Assembly: GCA_020744425.1 (NCBI GenBank)
Contig: JAGMUV010000006.1
Span: 3,038,001-3,102,000, forward strand
Source: Dactylonectria macrodidyma
Lineage: Eukaryota > Ascomycota > Sordariomycetes > Hypocreales > Nectriaceae
Reading direction: 5' to 3'
DNA length: 64,000 bases
The position numbers were made by a program, and so were the translations under genes. Below, one piece after another: positions 54,739 to 64,000 of this stretch. The notes under the pieces are model-generated. The model made no database searches. It was not told where the DNA came from and saw nothing but the letters and a program-made list of their open reading frames with translations. The first letter of the stretch is position 1. Each line of letters opens with the position of its first letter.

Positions 54739-56214
54739 ATGACGAAATGCGAAGATCATCCACTCGATGTTGACAGTGCGTACAAGTAGTCAATGCCGTG
54801 ACTCCATATAATAACCCTCTCTAGTCGTTGAAGAACCCCTATATAGCGGAATCACGGTCCATGGCCTCTTGATCGGCCTGGCCGCTTGTGCGTGCATTGT
54901 GGCATGCCTGGTTTCGGCTTATTTGATATACAAGCATGCACAAAACTTTACAAAACCTTCACAGCAGAGACAGTGGGTTCTTACATTGCGTGTATTTAAT
55001 TGGTCGAGGCTAACTGACCATGTGATGTTAGAGTGATTCGAATCCTTCTTATGGTACCCGTGTACTCGATTGCCTGCGTTTTCAGCATCATATTCTACCG
55101 CCAACATATATACATCGCTGCCATCTACGAGTTCTACGAATCTCTCGTCATCGCCGCCTTCTTTCTTCTTCTCTGTCAGCTTCTCCACGGGGACATAGCT
55201 ACGTTACAGCCATACTTTGCTGGAATCCAGCCCAAGCCGTGGATATTCCCTATTCGCTGTGTTGTCGTCTGTTTCAGCAGCAGAAGGAAGAGGACTTTGG
55301 ATGGCTTGAGATGGTTCAACGTAAGCTTTCCCTTGTGCTATACATCCTGAGCATCTTCTGGGCATATGTTGAGTGATTGCTATTTAGATCATCTGTGTTG
55401 GTGTGCTGCAGTTCTGCGTTGTCAAATTTCTCGGAGCCTTTGTCAAATGCATCACTGAGGCTGCAGACGTATATTGCAAAGAGTCAACCAGTGCCTCTCA
55501 TGCTAAAATCTGGGTAAGTACGTTGTTTGACTTCATACCGGTGGCAGTCCGCTGAACTTCATAGGTTATGGTCATTGAGATCGTATCATTAGTTTCGGCG
55601 ATGATGTGTCTTTTACAATTCTACAAGGAAATACACCATCAAATAGCTGAACATCAACCCGTGCTGAAATTTTTAGCTATCAAGATAGTCATCATGGTTT
55701 TCTATATCCAATCGGTATGGTTGAGAAAATTCCCATGGAATTGCGTGCACCATTCAACGGGGTGGGAGCTTACCATTTTTTGCAGTTCATTTTCAGTTTC
55801 ATTACCAAGCCGGGAGGGCCTGTCAAACCTAGTACATATATCTCGTACCCGTCGTGGTCTGTCGGCATCCCCAATACGCTTCTGTGCATCGAGATGGTAT
55901 TCGCGTCTATTTTCCATCTCTATGCCTTCCCATATCAGCCATACCAAAATGTTCAGCCCCGCAGCGAGGAGAGACTTGTGGTGCAAGGAAGGACTGGTCA
56001 ATGCGAAGCAAGATACCAAGAGCTGGACAATGTCACAGACTCTCAATACAACCCCGCCCGCTATCAAGGCATCAAGTGGCCAGCTGAGCCCCAGAAGTCG
56101 GCCAGGGAGGCTCTGTTGGAAGCGCTAGGGTTCAAAGACATTTTGCAGGGCATTGCAAAAGCTACGCATTGGTTATTTGTCTTGCGGAGGCGACATAATA
56201 GAGCCCAATCTTGA
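54739..56214 (+). CDS. DUF300 / organic solute transporter Ost-alpha family membrane protein
   Basis: Six exons: 54739-54775, 54825-54972, 55032-55320, 55388-55513, 55565-55714 and 55786-56214, giving 392 residues. Introns are 49-71 nt with GTGCGT, GTGGGT, GTAAGC, GTAAGT and GTATGG donors. The fourth donor and the 55785 acceptor (TTTTTTGCAG) are clear. The product has about seven membrane helices. Family motifs include RILLMVPVYSIACVFSIIFY, then IYEFYESLVIAAFFLLLCQL, GIPNTLLCIEMVFASIFHLY and FPYQPY. The Ost-alpha/TMEM184 family is found across eukaryotes; animal members help move steroids and bile acids, and fungal roles are largely unknown. All exon joins keep the family sequence continuous. 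It is convergent with the Zn2Cys6 regulator. Confidence 0.9.
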
Positions 56215-56583
56215 GCTCGATGGATTCTGTCGGCTTTCCTGTTAGAATCACTTCTTAAGGAAACGCTACTTTCATTAGATACTTCTTGTTTCTAACATGT
56301 TGTTCCGGTCATTTCGGTCGCGCTGCGAGGTGACAAGGACTAGACTTGAGGTCTTGTTTGCCGACAAAAGGTACCTAGAACTTGACCAATATCACGATAA
56401 AATATTTGTGCTTAAGCGATCGAGGGCTAGAATTACTGTTCTGCTTCTGTGTACGGAATATCAAAGGCGCGAATCGATTCCGTCCGTGGTTCATTTTGTT
56501 CTGTTTGCCTCGTGCCCCCCAACACACTGCCTTCGCGATGGAGAAGGGGAAAGAGAACAATTCCTCAAGGCAAATTGTTGGTA
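56215..56583. other. Convergent intergenic, 0.4 kb
   Basis: Shared 3' flank of the DUF300 gene and the Zn2Cys6 gene; nothing recognised. Confidence 0.5.
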
Positions 56584-57890
56584 CTACTGTTCAGTCCACC
56601 CCAATGTTCGAATCGCCCAGTCCATCGCTGGCCACCAGTCTTGAGGCAAATGGCTCATAATCAGGGCAAATTCACGTTCCGGAGCTCCGTCAACCCACCA
56701 AAACTGCTGTCCTTCCTTGATCAGCATGAAGTAGTACCCGCTGATGGCCAATGCTCTAGGGTTCTTAGCCGCAATAAGGTCCACAAAGCGAGTCGAAACC
56801 GCGGCTGGGAAGCAGAGTGGTTTTCTGGTTGTCAAGTCGGCATGTAAGTAGGAGAGATGAACCACAGCCTGCATGCATATAGAAATTTCTTCTTGGTCCG
56901 GGGATACTGATGGGGGGTGAAAGTAAAGGAGGAAACTAAAAGGGTTGTCGTGAGTTCCATGCTCCATTGTTCGGTTCGTTGTGTTGAAGCCACGAAATTC
57001 TTGGCGAACCATTGAGTTCTGGATCAACGGCAAAGTGAGAGAAAGCAGACGTGTGCTTCTCTGGAAGGAGAGAAACCAATGATGTGGCATCCGCTGACTG
57101 TCCTCGTCTGCCAGGAAATACCTGTTAACATATGTGTGGAAAGAGACAATCGCGCAAGTCGCAGCTACGCTTGAGACATTGCCCTTGTTCAAACCGCCGC
57201 TCAACTCCAGCTGATGGCCCTGTATTGCGCGAGCCATGTACTCGTGTGAAGCTTTTTAAGGACTCTGTCAGAGTGTTGTAGCCTTCGGAGGTGAAATGCC
57301 GACATGCCGAGAAGCCCATCCAAGACACATTGCGATTGCGCTGCCTCTTCCAGGATCCAAAAGGCCCAAGCTGATTGAACGTCTGTTGATTGATTTGACA
57401 TCTCAAGGTAGTAAGACAACAATTGGCGTTCGACAAGGCGGCCGGCTGGTGTCGCGTCACGCCCTGGGAATATGCTGTGCAAGGAGAATCGAGCTTCACG
57501 AGGAATGCTGCATCTCCAGTTGAACAGCGAGGCTTGTGAAACGGCATCATCGGCGCCTGGCAATAGACCATATGATGGAGCAATCTTGACGTTCACTGGC
57601 GGAAGCTCCCTTGGGCGACATGTTTTGTCAAGATACTCGCACAATGCATCCCTCCTGACGCAGTTTTTGCAGAAAGGGCGATTCTCATCACACTGGTACA
57701 AGCCGCAGTTAGTCTGACGAGCTGTTGCCACGATCAACAAAGAAAAGAGAGGTACCTTGATCCGGCTCGCCTTACATGGTTTACATCCCGTCCTAGACTT
57801 GCGATGTGTGCGTCGCTGCATTGGGGCACCCTGCCGACCGCTGCCGGCTGAATTATGGGATGCCACTGTCGTCGAGTCAAGGTCTGCCAT
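56584..57890 (-). pseudogene. Zn2Cys6 transcription factor gene with a one-base frameshift
   Basis: Minus strand, exon 1 57757-57890 (phase 2 end completed by the intron at 57693-57756) and exon 2 from 57692 to 56584. The 63-64 nt intron (GTACCT, GACTAAC, ACCAG) splits the zinc cluster and splicing gives GCKPCKASRIKCDENRPFCK, then NCVRRDALCEY, a complete C6 cluster. The rest fits the fungal-specific regulator fold (LLSYYLEMSNQ, FWILEEAAQSQCVLDGLLGM). At a five-A run (minus strand, 57253-57257) the frame changes: the upstream frame reads DRVLKK, while the family match continues in another frame as KASHEYMARAIQGHQ. One extra A would restore it. It may be a real loss-of-function mutation or a homopolymer sequencing error. 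Confidence 0.78.
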
Positions 57891-59835
57891 TGGACGTTTG
57901 GCCAGGTATTGTCCAGTATGGTGCGTAGAAGGCCAATACCAGCCCGAATGGAGACAGGGCAAGTCCTCCGGTTGGCGGCCGTATTGGCTGGAATCAGTGC
58001 TCGCCAGATTCGAGGAGTCAAGAGGTTTTTTCAGGTCCCGTAACTACTTGTGGCTCAGCTTCACCACACCAAGGATGTGCTGTTTTACCCTTGGCGGCTC
58101 GCTAGGGGCCGCGCCACATTATTTGATCTCCTTTGACTCCGACGCAACCACGTAGCCACACATTTCAAAAGTCTATCATGCTGCTGACATCATCTTAATG
58201 ACATCTGAGGGATGAGGGAACTTCGTAGGGCTAGTCCCGGATTTTGATGATAAGTCCCGCTGTGTATCGAGTGAAGGGGCCTTCCCACAACGGCAGGGAC
58301 ATTTCCAGATGGCTGGAATCATTGTTTGCGTTCCACGGAGTCAGGTTACAAAAACGCCCATCTATTGAAGTATCTCATCTCCCCGTCTAGTGTCGGCTTA
58401 GCAGAGCCACTGCGTTGCCTGGCTTTTCTGATTTATCGTCTTGGTGCGAGACGACATGCCCGAACAGGTGGACCATCTTCTCACCTTGTGTCTCGTTGAA
58501 ACCCGGAGCTCTATCGAGAGCCAGTACAAGTATCTTCATCATGAAAGAGCCCCTTGAGCTACCCGCCTAACCCTAAGGCTATGGCTAAGACCTCAATACC
58601 TCTTCACCCCAGGTCACGTGCCCCGGAGGCGGCACCTGCTTGCGCCGGGCGAGCCACTGGCCCGGCACCAGACTGGGGGCTTTTATAGCGGATCTAAGCC
58701 TTAGAACAGAGGGCTAGAGATTAATCCTACACTGACATGACCTCTACCTGCCACAGCTAGTGACCTGCGTCTCCCACTCTTCTCAATAGGCATCTTACAC
58801 CAGGTGCCCTTCGGTACTATAGGGAGGCTGGGCATTTTTCAAGCGAAGGAGAGGGGCACCCTGACAGTTTGTCATGGTAGCCAATAGACCTAAACTTGGA
58901 CCTTACGTGCCATCTCACATAAATTCTTGACGCTGTACCTGAGGAATACAGTGAGATACCGCACAATAGTAAGCTATGAGCTAGCATCTCAATTACTTGG
59001 ACTTTTCCGCATGACACACCATATGAGGTCAGCGAAGTGGATCGTACAGTGTTCTTCGATAATCATATTCCGACTTGGTAACCCGGGTGGTCACCGGTTC
59101 AAGTTCCGGGAGCATCCCTGTTCTTGTTGTTCCCCGGGGAAGGCCACGACTGAAACATCAGACCCTGTACATGCAAGGATGCAAAATCCTCGTCCAATCT
59201 CGTTTCGCCCTGCCAAGGACGTTGGGGACGCTAATGCAACCACCTTACGCACTAACATGTCCCCAGTTGCCAGACTCAACTACTATGGCCTTTGAATGAC
59301 TTCAGATGTACGTGTGGCCCGGCGGGGATGGTCACGGTTTGAAACGAGGCCTAAACCGGACGCTAGTTCCGAGCCCACTTATGCAGACGGCTGACAGTGT
59401 GGACAGGAAGCTAGGGACATCTGAGATTGTAAGTTCTGCATTACGAAACTCCCGAGAGACCTTGTGATGCTAATGTTGTGTTGATTTGCTTCAGTCTTCA
59501 GTCACGGCCGGGCGGCACCGATAGCAGTCGCCTTCGGCCCGATTCTTCATCTTCACTGAGGCCTTCACCCATCTGGGTACCCCTTGGCTCGGGGCTATCC
59601 GAAGTTACACGAGATGGTCGCTCGACGTGACGACGCTCAACTCTCTGCTGGATTTAAGTGGGCAAATCCTTTATTATTGAATACTCAATTGGCTCTGTTG
59701 AGTTGGGGAACCATGCTCGGCTCTGAGCTGGAGCTCTGTTTGGTCTCCTAGTGCTCTCCTAACAACCCCATTTCACAGGTCCTGCCAATACCTATTGCCG
59801 GTTTGCGAGATTTGACCGACACACACGACACTCAT
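57891..59835. other. Intergenic, 1.9 kb
   Basis: No gene recognised. A GC-rich block at 58555-58799 with TG...CA ends could be an old solo LTR. A tRNA T-arm-like string (GGTTCAAGTTCCGG) at 59094 lacks a tRNA around it. Confidence 0.45.
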
Positions 59836-61575
59836 CTACAATGAGTGGCAAGGACGATCATATGTGTGACCTAAAGCCAAGTTTGCTCCAACCTGGTTAT
59901 CGAAGGCAAGTCGAACCAAAGTTTCCTGCGTTGGCTCGTACTTCGGCCATCCTTCTGCATAAGCAAGCAGGCCCTGCTCCGGATCTTTGGCGAATGCGGC
60001 CCAGGCACCGCGCAAATAGTCACCAACGGCCACCTGTTCTAGTGTGCTAGGCATAGGCTCCTGGGGTACCGTGTCGAAGAGAGGTTGGATCTACGAACCG
60101 TTAGCTTAGAGGCCGTAACATGGTACTTGTACATTGGAGCATTGTAAAACAAGACATGCCTCGGCGCCATGGTACGCTCCACTTGGCGGGTCCGTCGAGA
60201 CGGCCAGGTTGGGGAAATCCCCAAAGTAACGGTATCTCCAGGACGGATTGCCCTCTGCGGTGGACCGAGCCAACCTCTCTGCGTCTGCACACGTGTAGAG
60301 GCGATCATTGAAGTCTCGCCAGTAGGCCTCGGTCCGGTTTGGCTGTATTAGTCGGAAGATTCCCGCCTCATTCTGATTGTTACCAATCAGATAACCACCA
60401 TGTGCGGAGCGCCGAGAGCTATAGTCCGCATAGACGAGGATATCATCGGCCACTGGTCCAAATTGCGGATTGGCGCCAATGGCCGTATCCTCCTCAGAAA
60501 AGGCGCCGAGAATCTCTTCAGGAGTCTTGCTCCTCATACATTCTGTTAGATTTTCAGAGGCAGGGTCGCAGCCTGCAGCTTCGGCGATTCTGGACCATCT
60601 GGAAATCGTTGCCTCGGGGACCAAAGCGGGAAAGCCATCCACAGTAGCGCTCTGGAGTATAAATCCATTCGCAATCGGGTCCTGAGTGTAGGCATACGAG
60701 TAGAAGTCCACCATGCCGGCGCCAGCCGACTGCCCAAAGATGGTAATGCGATCTACATCGCCGCCAAATTTCGCAATGTTGTTACGGACCCAGAGCAATG
60801 CCTGCCTCATGTCGAGCAAACCAAGATTTGCACGAGTAGCTGGATTGCCCGGGAAGCCGAAAATGTTGAGACGATAGCTTCACAGAAGTTAGTGACACTG
60901 TTTCTAAGAACATGTGGAGTCATTTACTTGAACGAAACGAGGACGACATCCTCCTGATCAGCAAAGAACTGCCCGTTGTAGTTGGGAACCCTGGAGCTGC
61001 CTAAATGGCTAAGTTAGAATAGAATAGCTCACCGTAACAGTTTAGCCTACCAAGCACATATGCGCCACCGTAAATCCACACAAGAACAGCTTTTTTCTTC
61101 TCCCCAACTTGAGGCTTCGTCCAGATATTGAGAGTTAGACAATCCTCGCTTTGAGGATCATCGGAGGAGCCAGTTTGCACACAGGCGAATCCCTGCATAG
61201 AGTTTGATCAGAAGTGTAGTTTAGAAATGGGAGGAGGTTGATACGTGTCAAAACAGATGGAGTTGCCGAAATAATACGGCAGGTTGGACTTACGAACTCT
61301 GTGGCATTGATATCATACGACCCGTTGAACGGAACCGGAGGTTCGAATCGCAAGGATCCGATAGGAGGCTGGGCGAACGGGATCCCCAGGTATTCAGAGA
61401 CCTCATTAGCAACTGGTGCTGCGTGGCCTATGACTTTCCCGCTGGTCGTGGCAACGGTCTGTCCCACAGCCCAGGCCTGCTCACAACCACCCTTATGAAG
61501 AGGGCTCGTGGCGGTGAGAGTCGAAAAGGCAACCGCAGCCAGCAATAATCCGCTGAGGGCTGTTGGGTTCTTCAT
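59836..61575 (-). CDS. Secreted type-B carboxylesterase
   Basis: Five exons on the minus strand: 61294-61575, 61051-61192, 60928-61000, 60133-60877 and 59836-60090, giving about 498 residues. The ATG at 61575 opens a signal peptide (LSGLLLAAVAFSTLTA). Family motifs: EYLGIPFAQPPIGSLRF, SEDCLTLNIWTK, the oxyanion-side GGAY, GFPGN, the nucleophile elbow GQSAGAG, the acid in NQNEAGIF, and the His in SGAYHGAE. So Ser, Glu and His are all present. These enzymes split carboxylic esters and include many fungal lipase-like secreted proteins; the substrate is unknown. The last intron is short: 42 nt with the GTACAA donor at 60132. A 60-nt version starting GTTTTA at 60150 is an alternative that also keeps the frame. 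Confidence 0.88.
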
Positions 61576-61672
61576 TGTTAATGCTAGGTTGAGAAGGAGA
61601 TGAGAAGATGAAGCAAGGGGAAAATGTGAGACTATAAACAAAAGACAGTGATGGTGTTCTGCAGGTCCTGCC

Positions 61673-61678
61673 TTATAT
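61673..61678 (-). promoter_or_regulatory. TATA-like box of the carboxylesterase
   Basis: ATATAA on the minus strand about 100 nt upstream of ATG 61575. Confidence 0.4.
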
Positions 61679-61764
61679 CTGCGAGCTTCATCAGTATGAG
61701 GAAATTATAGAGGTCATCACAATAATGCCCGTATTATTTTCTGCAACAAAGATGACGCAGTTTG

Positions 61765-61922
61765 TACCGTATACTTTCACGAAATTGATGCTCGCTAACC
61801 CATTTCTGAAGAGTGAAGCGTACCCATCATTCCTTGGAATACGTTAGAGACTAATTGGATGAAAGGCTGATGAAAGATAGTAATGGCGCTAGCAAGCATA
61901 AATTTCGTGAGAGTATACGGTA
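61765..61922. repeat. Foldback element with 33-bp arms
   Basis: Left arm 61765-61797 (starts TACCGTATACTTTCACG) and right arm 61890-61922 are inverted copies with three or four mismatches, separated by 92 bp. Confidence 0.85.
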
Positions 61923-62296
61923 GGTCATCTCCGGGCACTGGGGCATTGGCGGCATTAGTGGGCAGTGATGGAACCTCGGAGTTAGCGGACATGTTACGCC
62001 TGTGATGGATTGCAAAAGCCTGAAGCTGCCACCGGAGTGTAGTACTGAAACATCACTACGTTATTAAGGGAGACGCGTCTCGGACTCGCATTGAGCAGCA
62101 AGCCGCACCCGCAAATTAGAGAGTATCTGCAGCATGCGTACAGCCCGTCCCAACAATCCAGTCTGCGGTGACAGGCCTGCTTGAATGCCAATTCTCTAAG
62201 TGATCAACATCCTATACCCAGCAGCTGAAGCATGGTCTGCCAACTTGAGGCTGAGTGTAGGTGGTGACGCGGCAGAATTTAACTTGCTTGCAACGC

Positions 62297-62555
62297 ATCC
62301 CTTTAAGTGCGGTAGAGCAACAATTCACTATCGATGCCCACAGTACTTCGGGAGATCAACAGTACACAAGTCAACTTAGATGCCCCATATAATTACTAGT
62401 AGCGGCAAGTACTGTGATGTAGATCACCAAAATAGTTATAACTTCAAGTATCATAGAAAATAGGTAGGTACTCAAGTACCACATGTTTTTCACTCCCTGC
62501 TTAGTTCGAATCCCTGCTGCTAGCGTGAGGGTTACCTTACCGCACTTAAAGGGAT
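62297..62555. repeat. 259-bp element with perfect 18-bp terminal inverted repeats
   Basis: Left end ATCCCTTTAAGTGCGGTA (62297-62314) and right end TACCGCACTTAAAGGGAT (62538-62555) are exact reverse complements. The interior is AT-leaning and non-coding. Size and ends resemble a MITE, though no target-site duplication beyond the AT in the arms is evident. Confidence 0.75.
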
Positions 62556-63089
62556 AAGTGTGACGAATACGAACGCAGCAAAAGGTAAGGCCCCCTACTC
62601 TTTGGGCTCGTCTTATTGCTCGGCATAGCCTCATAACAATAAGCATGTTGCATTAGCGCGTTATTTACTACGGGGGTACCCCTAGCCACTTTTCTTCGAG
62701 ACGGGCTCAATCGCCATGACCTGATGACGACACAGCCCTCTTAGACACATGCCGACGAGCGTCATGCGAGATTGACGGTAATAAAATGATAGGTTGATCG
62801 TCTATATCCCAAAAGCCGAAGTGTGGCCGAGTCCCATTGCCATTCCTTGGAGCTTGGAAGCAATAGTTCTCGTTCTTCCTCTTTGATGACGAATATAGCC
62901 TATCCAGAACGAATGATGAGTTGATCACGGCGATTGGTGATAACTCCGAGCTTAGAAGAGCATTGAATACAAGTACACATTAACCACTGCTCGCTTTTAG
63001 CACTCGGGTTCATTCACTCTGCGATACTGACCTCTCATCTCTATTTGCTTTCTACTTGCCTGCGACCAAGATTCCTTGCCTCCGACAAC

Positions 63090-64000
63090 ATGCCAGGCTG
63101 GAAGAGCACTTTCGTTTCATGTTCAGTGGCCTTCATGGCTCTGGGCAATTTTGCTGCTGCCGATCTACAACCTCAGTGGGTTCATTTCGATAGCAGCGGC
63201 ATATCTCTTGCTGCGCATTTATATGTACCAGCGACGAACGTAACAGGCAACGCGTCACGACCAGCAATCGTGACAGGTCATCCGCATGGTGGCGTGAAAG
63301 AGCAGACATCCGGTCTCTATGCGCGACTGATCGCGGAACGCACCGGATTCATCACCCTTGCCTTCGATGCTGCTTACCAGGGGGAAAGCGGCGGCCTCCC
63401 GAGATACCTCGAGGATCCTTACCAACGGGCTGAGGATGTTAGGAATGCAGTTACCTACCTTTCCACACTGGACATTGTGGACCCCGAACGCATTGGTGTT
63501 CTGGGTATTTGTGCTTCAGGAGGTTATGTACCTTTCGCAGCACAAACCGACAAACGCATGAAGGCGGTGGCGACTGTAAGTGGGATTGATCTAGGGACAC
63601 TGTATTCCGAAGGGTTCAGAAGCTACAACGGAGATATGCTTCCGACTTTGGAGAGCCAGCTCGAAGAGGCAGGCAGACAACGCACACAAGAGGCTTTGGG
63701 CGCCAAGCCCAACCTAACTCGAATTTTCCCTCAGACTGCCGCAGACGTATCGCCAGATATGCCGGTATTCTACCAAGAGTCGTATGATTACTACCAAACA
63801 CCTCGTGGACACGTCGACACAGCACCAAATTGGCATCTCTGGCGTAGCCTGGACATGATTGCCACATATAGGTCTTACGCGGACATCGATCTCATCTCGC
63901 CCCGGCCTTTGTTGATGATTGCCGGTAGTGATGCAGACACTCTTTATTTCAGCCAAGAAGCCATCCGAAGAGCGAACCAGCCCAAAGAACTGTTCGAAGT
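63090..64000 (+). CDS. Secreted alpha/beta hydrolase, 3' end cut by window
   Basis: Frame open from ATG 63090 to the right edge, 303 residues visible and no intron seen. The N-terminus is signal-like (STFVSCSVAFMALGNFAAA). The alpha/beta fold follows: IVTGHPHGGVKEQTSGLYAR, FITLAFDAAYQGESGG, DPYQRAEDVRNAVTYLST, VDPERIGVLGICASGGYVPF (nucleophile elbow, with Ser or Cys as candidate) and RPLLMIAGSDADTLYFS (acid region). The catalytic His should lie beyond the window. The pattern fits fungal and bacterial hydrolases related to dienelactone hydrolase and S15-like peptidases. It is transcribed away from the carboxylesterase, so the two secreted hydrolases share a 1.5 kb divergent promoter region. 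Confidence 0.88.
   Translation, partial: MPGWKSTFVSCSVAFMALGNFAAADLQPQWVHFDSSGISLAAHLYVPATNVTGNASRPAIVTGHPHGGVKEQTSGLYARLIAERTGFITLAFDAAYQGESGGLPRYLEDPYQRAEDVRNAVTYLSTLDIVDPERIGVLGICASGGYVPFAAQTDKRMKAVATVSGIDLGTLYSEGFRSYNGDMLPTLESQLEEAGRQRTQEALGAKPNLTRIFPQTAADVSPDMPVFYQESYDYYQTPRGHVDTAPNWHLWRSLDMIATYRSYADIDLISPRPLLMIAGSDADTLYFSQEAIRRANQPKELFE

Larger units (their letters stand above)
61576..63089. other. Intergenic, 1.5 kb, with two inverted-repeat elements
   Basis: Divergent promoter region of the carboxylesterase and the alpha/beta hydrolase. It also holds two inverted-repeat structures (listed separately) and a weak minus-strand frame at 61795-61992 that begins with ATG and could be a first exon, unproven. 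Confidence 0.5.

Noticed and set aside
58566..58576. CTAACCCTAAG, resembling one telomere repeat
   Set aside because: A single copy with no tandem array; chance occurrence.
59085..59115. tRNA T-arm-like string GGTTCAAGTTCC
   Set aside because: One base too long for a B box, and no A box, anticodon arm or acceptor stem can be folded around it.
61795..61992. 65-codon minus-strand frame with ATG near the foldback element
   Set aside because: Part of it is encoded by the inverted-repeat arm; no homology recognised; listed only as a possibility in the intergenic note.
62371..62646. 91-codon minus-strand frame with a hydrophobic end
   Set aside because: Runs across the terminal repeat of the MITE-like element and has no recognisable domain.

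Overview
The window reads as chromosomal DNA of a filamentous ascomycete (Pezizomycotina, most likely a Sordariomycete). Genes are separated by 0.3-5 kb, introns are 42-150 nt with GTRNGT donors, CTAAC-like branch points and YAG acceptors, and the gene set is fungal: Zn2Cys6 regulator, Sec61 gamma, EME1, DUF3659/LEA-type proteins, a TPR-CHAT protein and secreted hydrolases. No ribosomal RNA, tRNA, CRISPR or intact transposon was recognised.

1-11.2 kb: a GH2 beta-galactosidase entering from the left edge, a secreted beta-propeller protein of saponin-hydrolase type, a three-exon Sec61 gamma gene, and a secreted arylsulfotransferase-family protein with a C-terminal membrane tail.

11.7-22.1 kb: a cluster of five unusual genes. 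Two small charged proteins, on opposite strands, share a nearly identical C-terminal signature. Between them lies a membrane-anchored protein of unknown function. After them come a small and then a giant DUF3659-type repeat protein. The giant one carries about nine modules alternating between two types.

22.4-36.7 kb: housekeeping genes. These are a histidine phosphatase ending in a PCNA-binding-like motif, EME1 (partner of the MUS81 nuclease), a 5.4 kb gene-poor stretch, and a 1,774-residue kinesin.

37-50 kb: an accessory region. It holds an intact TPR-CHAT caspase-like protein, a GXWXG/DUF4334 protein and a GFA-family enzyme among degraded genes. The degraded genes are a trypsin-like protease with two in-frame stop codons, an inverted relic of its N-terminal half, and the end of a sulfotransferase. 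This looks like the remains of a fungal protease or cell-death-type locus; that reading is inference.

50-64 kb: a secreted Apple-like protein, a small stand-alone N-terminal domain gene bounded by two tandem-repeat arrays, a six-exon DUF300/Ost-alpha membrane protein, a Zn2Cys6 regulator with a one-base frameshift, a five-exon type-B carboxylesterase, two foldback/inverted-repeat elements, and the start of a secreted alpha/beta hydrolase that runs off the right edge. Exon structures were worked out by eye from splice signals and protein continuity; none has been tested against transcripts.
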